A stretch of 64,000 bases of DNA from Thermoplasmata archaeon (GCA_035532555.1 DATKQS010000009.1:1-64000), one strand, 5' to 3'. Shown: positions 17,442-26,005, counted from the first letter of the stretch. Numbers and translations are program-made. Notes: generated by a model not told the origin, from the sequence alone.

Positions 17442-18029
17442 CTACTTTCCCCGACGGCCTCGATGGGGTCGAGAGCGGCCGGCGTTCCCCTGGCTGCGAG
17501 ATCCCTTCTTCAGTAGTCCCATCCGACGGGCCAATCGGCGATGGTCGTTCGCATCGACCCACTCGACCTCCAGATACGCGAGAAGCTCTGCCTCCGTCAT
17601 GCCCAGTCGCTTCCCTTCCTGGATGGTAAATGCGTACGCCTCGATCTCGGTCGGCGTGTCGACGTACTTCTTCTTCCGGTCGAACAGGGCTCGCCCGGCC
17701 CGGAACTGCTTGACGTGACAGAGCTCGTGAACGACGTCGAGGTAGAGAGTGCGTAGATCGCTGGTCCTGAGGTGATGGCTGCTGACGATGAGGTGACCGT
17801 CCACGTCGCTCGTCCCCATGTACCCGAAGGGAGGCGAGAAGAACTCGACTTTGAGGGCGCGAAGGATCTTTCCCGCGTTCTTCCCGAACAGTTCCCGGAT
17901 CGGCGGTGTGTTCTCGAACCCTTGGAAGAACTGCTCGAACCGATACAGTCGAATCGGGGCGCTGCGCTGGATCCGAACCCCGCGGTACGATGCGAACACG
18001 CCTTCCTCACTCCCCGAACACGTGGACAC
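17442..18029 (-). CDS. Zinc metallopeptidase-like protein (HExxH)
   Basis: A 195-residue protein with a zincin active-site motif HELCH at 101-105 and a likely third ligand among Glu128/Glu130 in PTEIEAYAF, within a helical region that follows. The layout is similar to small ImmA/IrrE- or SprT-like metallopeptidases, but I cannot place it in one family. The last 25 residues are Arg/Gly/Ser-rich and basic, perhaps a nucleic-acid-binding tail. There is no signal peptide. The start is ATG 18029. Function beyond a probable protease is unknown. Confidence 0.6.
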   Translation of the reverse strand: MSTCSGSEEGVFASYRGVRIQRSAPIRLYRFEQFFQGFENTPPIRELFGKNAGKILRALKVEFFSPPFGYMGTSDVDGHLIVSSHHLRTSDLRTLYLDVVHELCHVKQFRAGRALFDRKKKYVDTPTEIEAYAFTIQEGKRLGMTEAELLAYLEVEWVDANDHRRLARRMGLLKKGSRSQGNAGRSRPHRGRRGK

Positions 18030-18167
18030 GCAGGCCGCCGCCGAGCCTTAGCAACTTCCCCGGGCGGTCGTGCCCTTCTCGGGAAACGATTCGGGGGCCT
18101 CCTCCCGGGGGCCGGAGACCATATGCCCTGCAGGGCCTGCGAATGGGTAGCCTAGGTGACTGCCCCA

Positions 18168-19547
18168 ATGCAGCCCCTCAACATGTGTATCAATACCCAG
18201 ACACCGCTCGTGCAGTTCACCGCTGCGCAAGCCCCTCGCCCGGGGCGTCGTACGAGCGCTCCGCTGGATCTCGCGACCCTGACCGAGGGCGTAGATTATC
18301 GATACTCGCCGGGAGGCGTCACGCGTATGGTGCTCCCTCTCGTTCGGCACATGCTTCACGATCGGATCCTGGATGAGGCGCACTGGGTCGCCCTCAACCC
18401 CAACGCGCCCGCGACGGTTCGCATGTCCGGGATGACGCTTCACTCGGTAACGCTCGGTCCGAAGCGCATGGCGAGTTACGGTATGGTGAAGGAAGCGATC
18501 TGGGGAAGGGTCCACGGGATCGACGATACCGACCACCACAACGACCTATTCTGGACGGAGGCGTTCTCGGAGTATGCCTACTACAACCGCATCACGAGCG
18601 AACTCATCCGGAAACTGGACAAGAAGCACGACTTTGACGTGTTCTACATCCACGACTTCCAGCAGATCCCGATCGGCCACATGTTGACCACGCTCAAGCC
18701 GAAGATCTTCCGCTGGCACATCCCGTTCGATCGCTTGACGATCCCCCCACGCTGGCACGCCCTGCTCGCGACCTACTTGAACAGCTACGATGCCATCGTG
18801 GTCAGCTCGCCGCGGTACGCCGACTCGCTGAAGGCGTTCGGCTACACGGGTCGGATCGAGCACATCTATCCATACGTAGATCCCCAAGACTACTCGGATC
18901 CCCCCGCGTCCGATGTCGCGTCCGTCTCCGAACGGTTCGGGGTGAGGGAAGGCGACACCGTCGCCCTGGTGGTGGCGAGGATGGACCCGGTGAAGGCCCA
19001 CGATCGAGCGATCGAGGCGCTCGCCGAGCTCGCCTCGAGCTTCCCTCGACTGAAGCTCGTTCTGGTTGGGAACGGGAGTTTCTCGAGTTCGCGCAGCGGG
19101 GTCGGCCTATCGAAGTCCGTTCGCTGGCGCGCCCACCTCGAAGAGATGGTGAAGCGCTCCAAGCTCGAGGGGCGGGTCGTCTTCACCGGCCACCTCTCGC
19201 AACACGACCTCGACTGTTTCTACGAGCGCTGCAGCTTCACGATCCTTCCTTCCGTGCGCGAGGGCTTCGGGCTCGTCGTCGTAGAGAGTTGGCTGCACCA
19301 TCGGCCCGCCATCATCACTTCCCGTGCGGGGATCGCGGATCTCGTCCGGGAGGGGAAGAATGGGCTCCTGTTCGATCCGGATGAGCCGGGCGCCCTGGCC
19401 CGGCAGATGGGAAGATTGCTCGCCGGTCACCCCACCGAGCTCTCGAAGGCGTTGATCCGCGGGGGGTCCCTCGCAGCAGAGAAGTGCTCCGTTGAAACCG
19501 CGGTCCAGGCCGAGCGCGCCCTCTTGACCGAAGTCGTGGAGGCCTAG
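18168..19547 (+). CDS. GT4-family glycosyltransferase, possibly trehalose synthase (TreT)-like
   Basis: A 459-residue GT-B glycosyltransferase of family GT4. The N-terminal domain carries SPGGVTRMVLPLVRHML and FYIHDFQQIPIGHML, and the C-terminal domain has VALVVARMDPVKAHDRAIEAL. The nucleotide-sugar site region is FTILPSVREGFGLVVVESW, with the E-x7-E motif of the family. The overall shape resembles TreT-type enzymes, which make trehalose from an NDP-glucose and glucose. This is an inference supported by the neighbours: a directly coupled MscS channel and a remnant of a GH15 (trehalase-like) gene. Starts at GTG 18156, ATG 18168 and ATG 18183 are all possible. The stop codon abuts the mscS start. 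Confidence 0.75.
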   Translation: MQPLNMCINTQTPLVQFTAAQAPRPGRRTSAPLDLATLTEGVDYRYSPGGVTRMVLPLVRHMLHDRILDEAHWVALNPNAPATVRMSGMTLHSVTLGPKRMASYGMVKEAIWGRVHGIDDTDHHNDLFWTEAFSEYAYYNRITSELIRKLDKKHDFDVFYIHDFQQIPIGHMLTTLKPKIFRWHIPFDRLTIPPRWHALLATYLNSYDAIVVSSPRYADSLKAFGYTGRIEHIYPYVDPQDYSDPPASDVASVSERFGVREGDTVALVVARMDPVKAHDRAIEALAELASSFPRLKLVLVGNGSFSSSRSGVGLSKSVRWRAHLEEMVKRSKLEGRVVFTGHLSQHDLDCFYERCSFTILPSVREGFGLVVVESWLHHRPAIITSRAGIADLVREGKNGLLFDPDEPGALARQMGRLLAGHPTELSKALIRGGSLAAEKCSVETAVQAERALLTEVVEA

Positions 19548-20297
19548 ATGATCGATCTGTACGCCACGCTTTGGTCCTTCGCGCTCGCCGGCCTGACCCT
19601 GCTACTGACCTGGGCGTCCGCGATGCTCGCGAGCTGGCTCATCGGCCGATTCATGCAACAGAGCTCGCCTCAAGTGACGAGCGGCGCCCGTCGTCTGGGC
19701 GCGGTCATCGTGTGGCTGATCGGCTCGATCTTGGCCATCCAGGAGCTCGGCGTCAGCCCGCTCATCCTGATCGTGGTGATCGCTCTCGTGGGGATCGCCG
19801 CACTGATCGCGGTGCGGGAGCCGCTGGGGAACTATGGGGCGAAGTACTTCACGGATGTCTACACGCCGTTCAAGGTGGGGGACACGATCCGGGTGCAGGG
19901 GTACGCCGGGAAGGTCATCGCGATCAACGCGATCACGACCGTGCTCCTCACCGACAATGAGCAACTGATCTCTGTCCCGAACTCGGTGTTCATCACGGAT
20001 ATCGTGGTCAACACCACCCCGCAGGCCTGGAAGGAGGTCACGATCCCCATCTCGATCGGCCCGAGCGTCGATCTGCCGGCGTTCGAGAGCGAGCTCCTGA
20101 AGAACCTCTCGAAGCTGAAGCTGCGTCTCGATCGGCAGTTCCCGCCGCTGCTATCGACCAAGTCTCGCACCGCGCAATCCACCGATCTGACGTTGACGGT
20201 GATGCTGCGGCGCCCCGAGGAACGGGACGCCGTGACCGTCGAGGTCAACAAGCGCGTTGCCGAAGTGCTGCAGCACACGCGAACGAACCGCCGGTGA
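19548..20297 (+). CDS. MscS-family mechanosensitive channel
   Basis: A 249-residue small-conductance mechanosensitive channel. It has three hydrophobic helices (residues 5-35, 47-66 and 70-90), the last leading into the pore-like REPLGNYGAKYF. The beta domain follows, with PFKVGDTIRVQGYAGKVIAINAITTVL, and then the C-terminal vestibule. It would open under membrane tension and release solutes on osmotic downshock. Its ATG is the very next codon after the glycosyltransferase stop, and its own stop overlaps the next start as GTGA, so all three genes are likely translated together. The context suggests osmolyte handling. Confidence 0.88.
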   Translation: MIDLYATLWSFALAGLTLLLTWASAMLASWLIGRFMQQSSPQVTSGARRLGAVIVWLIGSILAIQELGVSPLILIVVIALVGIAALIAVREPLGNYGAKYFTDVYTPFKVGDTIRVQGYAGKVIAINAITTVLLTDNEQLISVPNSVFITDIVVNTTPQAWKEVTIPISIGPSVDLPAFESELLKNLSKLKLRLDRQFPPLLSTKSRTAQSTDLTLTVMLRRPEERDAVTVEVNKRVAEVLQHTRTNRR

Positions 20298-20704
20298 GCC
20301 CCGCTCGACCGTTCGGCACGCACGGGGACCTACGATCTCGGAGCCGAACGGGGTCCGCTCGGGGCGGAACTCACCCATCGGGCGACGGGCCCTTAGAGGA
20401 ACTCCTCGACCCCGCGTTCGAACGGTTCGTGTGCGGCATAGCCGACGAGGGACTCCCCGGGCCCGGAGGGAACATCCTGCTCTACTCGTTCGAGCTGGTC
20501 GAGTCGCTCGCCAAATCCGGACGGATGGACCGGGCGTTGAAGCATTGGCGCACGCTGCTCGATCTCGCGGACCCCCTGCTCCTGTTCTCGGAGGAGTTCG
20601 ACCCTGCCTCGAATCGACCCCTCGGTAACTATCCTCAGGCGTTCACGCACATCGGCGTCCTCCGAGCGGCATTCGCCCTCGGACTCGTCGGGTCCGACGA
20701 CTAG
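20294..20704 (+). pseudogene. GH15 (glucoamylase/trehalase-like) C-terminal remnant
   Basis: A 136-codon frame whose last about 100 residues match the end of the GH15 (alpha/alpha)6 barrel. The match covers DEGLPGPGGNILLYSF, a helix in which the repair-like VESLAKSGRMDRAL follows, then FSEEFDPASNRPLGNYPQAFTHIG. The second catalytic Glu region of the family lies in the SEEFD segment. A full enzyme has about 600 residues, so the N-terminal catalytic portion is missing and replaced by about 30 unrelated, Arg/Ser-rich residues. It begins with a GTG overlapping the mscS stop. It is either a decayed gene joined to mscS by a deletion, or a small retained domain of unknown use. Confidence 0.65.
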
Positions 20705-20799
20705 GACCATCGGGTCACCGTCGCGTGACGGGCAGGCCGCCCCATCATCCAAGCGTGGGGTGCTTCTAAGTCGGTCCGTGGTCTCCCGAGGGTTCCGTC

Positions 20800-21321
20800 A
20801 TGACAAGCCGTGATACGATCCGCATCCGCCGGATCCGTCCCGAGGACTGGGACGCGCTTCGCATCCTTCGACTCGCGGCGCTGGAGACCGATCCGCTCGC
20901 CTTTGGGAGCAACCTGCGCCGAGAACAGGAGTCCGACCCCCAGAAATGGAAGAATTGGGCGACCCGTGGAAGCACCGGAACCCGGGAAGCCATCTACGTC
21001 GCGGAGAACGAGCCCGGCCAGCTGGTCGGCATGATCGGCAGCTTCACCGAGGACGGGCAGCCGCACGTCTGGGGGATGTGGGTCCACCCCAAGAGCCGAG
21101 GGAAGGGGATCGGCGGCCGACTCTTGGACCAGCTCCTGGGTTGGCTCGCTTCGGCCGCCCCCGTCCGAACCGTCCTCCTCGAGGTCAACCCAAGCCAGGA
21201 GGCGGCGAGCTCTCTCTATGCGGGGCGAGGGTTTGTGCGGACGGGGCGAACACGGCCTCTCGGGCACAGCCCTCCCGCGATCGTTGAGGAGATGGACCGG
21301 AAACCGACCGTTGCCGGATAA
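20800..21321 (+). CDS. GNAT-family N-acetyltransferase
   Basis: A 173-residue acetyltransferase with the full GNAT core. It starts with IRIRRIRPEDWDALRILRL, continues with the strand VGMIGSF and the acetyl-CoA loop VHPKSRGKGIGGRLLDQLL (R-G-K-G-I-G), and ends with VNPSQEAASSLYAGRGFV. It transfers an acetyl group from acetyl-CoA to an unknown amine. The start ATG 20800 is preceded by GAGGG at a fitting distance. It stands alone between the GH15 remnant and a convergent flavin-binding gene. Confidence 0.82.
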   Translation: MTSRDTIRIRRIRPEDWDALRILRLAALETDPLAFGSNLRREQESDPQKWKNWATRGSTGTREAIYVAENEPGQLVGMIGSFTEDGQPHVWGMWVHPKSRGKGIGGRLLDQLLGWLASAAPVRTVLLEVNPSQEAASSLYAGRGFVRTGRTRPLGHSPPAIVEEMDRKPTVAG

Positions 21322-21348
21322 TCCCGAGAACCGTGGCGGGCCCTGGGA

Positions 21349-21930
21349 TTACGGGGGAGAGCCGGCCGCTAGGCTCTGCTTCTGGCGCGCACGATGGGTC
21401 GCCAATCCGTCGATACTGGTCTCGTTCTTCTCGGTCCGATACTCTTCGAGTCCTTCGGCCCCTTTCACGGCGGCCCATTTCGTGAGCATCGTGCGGTGAG
21501 CCTTGAACTCCATGAGCGGAACGGCGTACCCGCAGGAGGTCTGGACCCGTTCCACCCGGACCGTCACGATCTGGCGAGCGCCTTCCAGGTCCGGGAAGAG
21601 CGGCCGCAGCTCCTTCCACCGCGGCGATCCCGGGAGGTGCACCGACCCCTGACCATAGATCCGAAGGACGTTCGGCGGCCCTTCGAAGGCGCAGAGCATG
21701 ATCGTGATGCGGCCGTTCTCGAGGATGTGGGCGCTCGTCTCGTTCCCGCTCCCCGTGAGGTCGAGGTACCCGAGCTCCTGAGACGAGAGGACCTTCAGGG
21801 TCTCGAGCCCCTTGGGAGAGACGTTGATGTGGGTGCTGGGACTCAGCGGCGCCGTCGCGACGAAGAAGACGTGCTGGCGGCCCAGGAACGATTGAAGCTC
21901 GGAGGGAAGTTGCGAGTGCACTTCTCCCAT
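21349..21930 (-). CDS. Pyridoxamine 5'-phosphate oxidase-fold (FMN/F420-binding) protein
   Basis: A 193-residue split-barrel flavoprotein. The motifs VFFVATAPLSPSTHINVSPKG, LGYLDLTGSGNETSAHILENGRITIMLCAF and VLRIYGQGSVH are typical of the PPOX family that binds FMN, F420 or heme and handles small reductions. The reaction is not identified. The start is ATG 21930; the longer reading frame upstream has no protein-like character. It lies 88 bases downstream of the broken ABM gene on the same strand. Confidence 0.78.
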   Translation of the reverse strand: MGEVHSQLPSELQSFLGRQHVFFVATAPLSPSTHINVSPKGLETLKVLSSQELGYLDLTGSGNETSAHILENGRITIMLCAFEGPPNVLRIYGQGSVHLPGSPRWKELRPLFPDLEGARQIVTVRVERVQTSCGYAVPLMEFKAHRTMLTKWAAVKGAEGLEEYRTEKNETSIDGLATHRARQKQSLAAGSPP

Positions 21931-22018
21931 CGCGGATGGGCCACCCTCTCGGGACACAAACCAGTTGCGTTTCGCGGGAGTCCCCCGTGGCAATCTTTCG
22001 ATCGACGCGATTCGGAAC

Positions 22019-22303
22019 TCACCCAATGAGTTTCGTGTAGGTCGACTCGAACGGTTCGTCGACCAATCTCTCGACCCGCTCGAGGAACTCTCGCGTGTGG
22101 GGGAGCGTGCGATGGAGCACGTGTGCGCTCTCCTCGACCCAGAGCGAGGTGATGACGAATAGCCGGGGATCGTGTACCGCACGAAACGCCTGCACGCTCA
22201 GACACTGCGCCTCGCCGCGGACCGGATCGAGGATGCCGAGGACCGCATCGAGGAGGGGCGTCTCGTTCCCGGCTCGAGCATGAAATCGGGTGGAGACCTG
22301 CAC
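22019..22303 (-). pseudogene. ABM-family (antibiotic biosynthesis monooxygenase-like) gene, interrupted by an IS701-type element
   Basis: The residues from VSTRFHARAGNETPLLDAV to the stop at 22019 form most of an ABM/quinol monooxygenase-like ferredoxin-fold domain (YSHWEES-like motif as FVITSLWVEESAHVLH). The coding sequence is cut at 22300 by an insertion element. Joining 22300 to 24021 and removing the 4-base duplication restores an uninterrupted gene that begins ATG GAT GAG TAC CAG GTC at 24032 and has GGAGG eight bases upstream. Six codons, or five plus the duplicated one, now lie beyond the element. A GTG inside the inverted repeat (22303) could restart translation and give a nearly complete protein, so loss of function is not certain. 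Confidence 0.8.
22297..22300 (+). repeat. Target-site duplication, left copy (CCTG)
   Basis: CCTG immediately outside the left inverted repeat. The same four bases follow the right repeat at 24017-24020. Four-base duplications are usual for IS701-type elements. Confidence 0.75.
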
Positions 22304-24016
22304 TACTTTGGTGGAATCCCACCGGGAGTAACACCCACCTGTCCGGAACTCTCGGTCGGGGCTTGTTTCCGCTGGACATCGGGTCTTAAGGCCGGCCTCC
22401 GATCGTCCGGGCGGCATGGGCATCGCTCGCCCGCCGCTGAAGAAGAGCCCCAGTCTCTCCCGATTGCAAGCCCACATCCAGCAGATTGGCATCGGAGGCC
22501 CGTTCCGAGATACGCCTCGCGAACGGCACCGACGAGCGCTCGCCCTCCAGTACACGCTCGGTCTGCTGCTCCCCGGGGAGCGCAAGAGCATGCAGCCGAC
22601 CGTCGACCGAGTTCCGGAAGCCCAATACGAGGCGATCCAGAACTTCATCACCGACTCCCCCTGGGATTGGCACGAGACCCAAGACCGCCTCCTCGAGAAG
22701 ATGACACGAGAGCTGGGCTCCCCGAAGGGCATCCTGATCGTCGATGACGTTCCGCTGGTGAAGAAAGGAGCGAAGAGTCCGGGAGTGTCCCGCCAGTATT
22801 GTGGTGTGACGGGTGGGGTGGACAATTGCCAGGCGTTGGTGGACACGTTCTATCTGGCGCCCAGTGAGGGAAGGAATCGGGAGGCGGTAGGGTTCTGCTT
22901 CGCCTTGGACCTCTACCTCCCCAAGGCTTGGGCGGAGCACCCGGAGCGCTGTCGGGAGGCCGGGATCCCGACCCCCGTGGCCTTCCGAGAGAAGTGGCGA
23001 ATCGGCCTCGAGCAAATCGACCGGGCTCGACGGCATGCGCTCCCCCATCGCGCGGTGCTCTCCGATTGTGGCTACGGGGACACGCAGGAGTTTCGGGCGG
23101 AGTTACGTCGGCGTGACGAACCGTATGTGATGGAAGTCACGGCGAGCGAAGTTCGCGCGGTCCCCGTCTCGACACCGATCCTGGCTCCCGGGGAGCGACC
23201 TCCCGGCGAAACCGGAGGCCGACGGACCACCAAGGCCCATCTCCTTCCGGGGACGGCCACGGCCAGTCCTCAGTCGCTGGCCGAGGGAGTGACGGACTGG
23301 GTGACGATTCGATGGGGCGAGGGAACGAAGGGACCGCTGGAGGGGCGGTTCGCTCGACGGAAGGTACGAATCTGTCGGGGCGCGTTTCCGACGGAGGAGG
23401 TGGGATGGCTGTTGATGGAGGATCACCCAGAGGGCCTGCGGGCCTGGGTCTGCTGGGGCCTCGAGAAGGCCGACGTGAAGGAATTGGCCGCGATCGCGCA
23501 CGGTCGGTGGGGCATCGAGCGGTTCCACGAGGAAGCGAAGATGGAACTGGGTCTCGATCACTTCGAGGGGAGACGGTGGCGCGGGCTGAACCATCACCTG
23601 ACGTTGATGCTGATCACCCACACGTTTCTGGTGCGCGAACAGCTTCGCGCCCAGCCGGAGAGAGTGGAAGGGTCGGAGGAGTTGCCGACCCTCGCGGAGA
23701 TGCGTCGGCGGGTGGTCTTCGAGGTGGCGTGGGCGCTGGTGTCGCGAGCGGTGTTGTCGAGACGAAAGGCAGAGCGAGTTCGATGGGGGTTGGCGATCGC
23801 GCACTACTGGGCCGGAGCGGGATAGCGAGTGGCGCGACCCGAAAGGGTCGGGCATTGAGGCACTGCGTGGGGCGACCCACGCTCGGTCCCGGCACTAACG
23901 GCCGGTCCTCTCAGTGATGATGCCCGAAGGACGATTCCACCGTGAATTTGGAAGAAGGAGAAAGTGGAGGATCCCGCCACAGTACTACCGACCACATTCA
24001 ATTCGCCAAAGTAGTG
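22301..24016 (+). mobile_element. IS701-type insertion sequence, complete
   Basis: A 1716-base element with terminal inverted repeats CACTACTTTGG (22301-22311) and CCAAAGTAGTG (24006-24016). It is flanked by the 4-base duplication CCTG and encodes one transposase. The intact repeats, intact duplication and unbroken transposase point to a recent insertion. It sits inside the 5' end of an ABM-family gene. Confidence 0.88.
22416..23825 (+). CDS. IS701-family transposase
   Basis: A 469-residue DDE-superfamily transposase. The first catalytic Asp lies in ILIVDDVPLVKKG, followed by the family stretch SRQYCGVTGGVDNCQ. The second is in VLSDCGYGDTQEFR, and the Glu is in the helix GRWGIERFHEEAKMELGLDHFEGR. 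The length is usual for the family. A TATA-like CTTAAGG at 22384-22390 lies about 28 bases before ATG 22416, so the element seems to bring its own leaderless archaeal promoter. The frame is intact. Confidence 0.9.
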   Translation: MGIARPPLKKSPSLSRLQAHIQQIGIGGPFRDTPRERHRRALALQYTLGLLLPGERKSMQPTVDRVPEAQYEAIQNFITDSPWDWHETQDRLLEKMTRELGSPKGILIVDDVPLVKKGAKSPGVSRQYCGVTGGVDNCQALVDTFYLAPSEGRNREAVGFCFALDLYLPKAWAEHPERCREAGIPTPVAFREKWRIGLEQIDRARRHALPHRAVLSDCGYGDTQEFRAELRRRDEPYVMEVTASEVRAVPVSTPILAPGERPPGETGGRRTTKAHLLPGTATASPQSLAEGVTDWVTIRWGEGTKGPLEGRFARRKVRICRGAFPTEEVGWLLMEDHPEGLRAWVCWGLEKADVKELAAIAHGRWGIERFHEEAKMELGLDHFEGRRWRGLNHHLTLMLITHTFLVREQLRAQPERVEGSEELPTLAEMRRRVVFEVAWALVSRAVLSRRKAERVRWGLAIAHYWAGAG

Positions 24017-24020
24017 CCTG
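24017..24020 (+). repeat. Target-site duplication, right copy (CCTG)
   Basis: Second copy of CCTG next to the right inverted repeat of the IS701-type element, pairing with 22297-22300. Confidence 0.75.
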
Positions 24021-24032
24021 GTACTCATCCAT
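24018..24032 (-). pseudogene. Detached first five codons of the interrupted ABM-family gene
   Basis: On the minus strand ATG GAT GAG TAC CAG reads from 24032 into the target duplication. Upstream lies GGGAGGG, with GGAGG eight bases from the ATG, and further up a TATA-like AGTATATCC (24067-24075). These are the original start, ribosome binding site and promoter of the ABM gene whose body is at 22019-22300. Confidence 0.7.
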
Positions 24033-24134
24033 AAGGGACCCTCCCGCCACGCATCTTCCCTCCGGCGGATATACTCCCTGCTGGGGCCTGGTCCGAAGCA
24101 TACCCCCGTTAGGGAAACCTCCGGACTCCGCCAC

Positions 24135-24140
24135 TTTTAT
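24135..24140 (+). promoter_or_regulatory. TATA box for the VOC gene
   Basis: TTTTAT centred 28 bases before ATG 24166. It fixes the start and implies a leaderless message. Confidence 0.55.
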
Positions 24141-24165
24141 CTCGGCGATCGGCTCGAGTGGCTGG

Positions 24166-24561
24166 ATGGTTCGGATCAAGGTCGAATTCGTCTACAGCGG
24201 ATTGCGCACCCGCAACCTTGCCCGATCGCTCCGATTCTACCAGAAGCTTGGCTTCCGGGTCTACCGACGCGGGCAGATGGGACACGGAGGCCGATGGATC
24301 CACCTCTCGTTCCCGGGCGCGGCTCAGCGACTGGAACTCAATTTCTACCCGCGAACGAACCGGTTCTTCGAGCCCATCCGCAAGGGCACCGAGTTCGATC
24401 ACCTCGGCTTCCGCGTGTCCGACGTAGAGGCCTGGGAAAAGGAGCTACGCCGACGAAAGCTCCCGATCGTGGCTCGGATCCGGGAGAAACACGAAAACCT
24501 CGTGTACACTCGGGACCCGGACGGCAACTGGATCGAGTTCTTCGGTCCGGTCCCGGACTAG
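24166..24561 (+). CDS. VOC-superfamily (glyoxalase-like) protein
   Basis: A 131-residue VOC protein with FVYSGLRTRNLARSLRFYQKLGF (first repeat), LELNFY, then DHLGFRVSDVEAWEKEL and YTRDPDGNWIEFFG (second repeat). Candidate metal ligands are Glu in RLELNFY, His in FDHLGF and Glu in NWIEFFG. The pattern is close to lactoylglutathione lyase or dioxygenase-like members, but the substrate is unknown. The TATA box at 24135 supports the ATG at 24166; the open frame continues upstream into the IS701-type element and is not expected to be coding. Confidence 0.8.
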   Translation: MVRIKVEFVYSGLRTRNLARSLRFYQKLGFRVYRRGQMGHGGRWIHLSFPGAAQRLELNFYPRTNRFFEPIRKGTEFDHLGFRVSDVEAWEKELRRRKLPIVARIREKHENLVYTRDPDGNWIEFFGPVPD

Positions 24562-24563
24562 CT

Positions 24564-25577
24564 TCAGCGTCCGGAACGGGTACGTGCCGGCGGGAACGAT
24601 ACCAACCGATCGCCGCCGCCAGGGAGCCGGGCCAAGTGCTGTCGGATCGAGAGCGGGCGAAGTGGCCGACCCGCGAGCGCGAGGTCGAGCGCCTCATCGA
24701 ACGAATGCAACCTCACGTCGACATGTTTGCGGATCTCGTTCTCCCGGCACGTCACCTCGGTGCTCATGCCATCGACCAGGAGTCGGGCCATCGGTGCGGG
24801 AACGGTCGTGATGAACCCGACCCAATGGGACGAGAGCCGGGGAGTAAGGAGCGGCGTAGAGATGATCCAGGATGGCGCTCCGAGCCGGTCTCCGATGCGA
24901 TGGAGCATCTCGTAGTACGGCAGGACATCTGGCCCCCCCGCGTCGAACCCGCGCCCCGAGGTCTGTGGTTCGAACAGGCAACCGACGAGATATTCGACCA
25001 GATCGTCCAGCGCGATCGGCTGGCACCGGGTCCGTATCCATTGAGGACAGATCATCGCAGGGAGTCGCTCGACGAGCTGCACCATCATCTCGAACGATGC
25101 ACCCCCGGCACCGAGAATGATCGCCGCCCGCAAGGTCGTTAGGGAGGGCGAGCCGCTCGCGAGGATCTCCTCCACCTCTTGCCGACTCTCGAGATGCGGC
25201 GAGGACTCGATCGATCCTCGTCCTAGTCCACCGACATAGATGATCCGCTCCACGCCGGCACGAGTGGCGGCGCGGACGGTGTTGCGGGCGATCTGCCGAT
25301 CGAGGTGTGCGAAGTCCACCGATCGGTTGCGACTCGCCATCGAGTGGACGAGATAGTACACGGTCCCGACGCCTTCGAATGCGCCGGTCAATTCGGAGGG
25401 ATCCAGCAGATCCCCGGTTACGCGTACGAGCCCCGGGGGCGAGGGCCGAGGCGTGCCGTGCGGGCGGACGAGCGCTCGCACGGGATGGCCCCGTTTGAGC
25501 AGAACCTCTGTGACCCGGCGTCCCACGAAGCCGGTCGCGCCCAACACGAGGATGGGGTTCGCTCGGGGTTCGGGCAC
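24564..25577 (-). CDS. NAD(P)-binding SDR-type (NmrA/epimerase-like) protein
   Basis: A Rossmann protein with the N-terminal motif ILVLGATGFVGRRVTEVLL, then VRVTGDLLDP, TVYYLVHSMAS and the helix AATRAGVERIIYVGGLG. These mark an atypical short-chain dehydrogenase of the NmrA/complex-I-assembly type, sometimes linked to lipid or quinone metabolism. No catalytic Tyr-x3-Lys is evident, so it may be an NAD(P) sensor or chaperone rather than an enzyme. The start is taken as GTG 25577, just before the Rossmann motif; the frame is open to 25661. Its stop faces the convergent VOC gene, two bases away. Confidence 0.75.
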   Translation of the reverse strand: MPEPRANPILVLGATGFVGRRVTEVLLKRGHPVRALVRPHGTPRPSPPGLVRVTGDLLDPSELTGAFEGVGTVYYLVHSMASRNRSVDFAHLDRQIARNTVRAATRAGVERIIYVGGLGRGSIESSPHLESRQEVEEILASGSPSLTTLRAAIILGAGGASFEMMVQLVERLPAMICPQWIRTRCQPIALDDLVEYLVGCLFEPQTSGRGFDAGGPDVLPYYEMLHRIGDRLGAPSWIISTPLLTPRLSSHWVGFITTVPAPMARLLVDGMSTEVTCRENEIRKHVDVRLHSFDEALDLALAGRPLRPLSIRQHLARLPGGGDRLVSFPPARTRSGR

Positions 25578-25687
25578 GACCGGACCATTCCCTCGAAGGA
25601 GATGGCCTGTCGGGAGCGGGAACGCAGGACGGTTCGAGCGCGCCTGGTCGGCCGAACGCACGGTGAGAACGGGTTGCGAGCGCGACT

Positions 25688-26005
25688 CTACAGCTTCTTC
25701 AGTGCGTCCGAGACGTCGTCGACGAGCGAGTGGATGTCCCTCTTGAGACGGTCGAGGGCTCTCCTCGTGGTACCGGACGGGTCTTTCGCCAGGGCATCGG
25801 CGTGCGCGGCTACCTGTTTAGAGAGCTTCGCAGTAGCCTCGGCGAGATCCTTCACCGCCCTCTTGGTCTCTCGGAGGACCTCGTCGACGGGGTCCGAGGA
25901 GTTTGATTTCGAACTCCCGGGCATCGACGCGCTCGTGATGTATCCGCAGGAAGGGCAGACGTTCGTTCCTTCGGGAATCTTGGCTCCGCAGTGAGCGCAG
26001 TACAT
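25688..26005 (-). CDS. Zinc-ribbon protein with a long amphipathic helical tail
   Basis: A 105-residue protein. Residues 1-22 form a zinc ribbon with CAHC at 3-6 and CPSC at 17-20, a very common archaeal module. After a Ser-rich linker the rest is charged and helical (VDEVLRETKRAVKDLAEATAKL and onward), probably a coiled coil. Such proteins usually act through protein-protein contacts, and no enzyme function is expected. The start is ATG 26005. Confidence 0.75.
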   Translation of the reverse strand: MYCAHCGAKIPEGTNVCPSCGYITSASMPGSSKSNSSDPVDEVLRETKRAVKDLAEATAKLSKQVAAHADALAKDPSGTTRRALDRLKRDIHSLVDDVSDALKKL

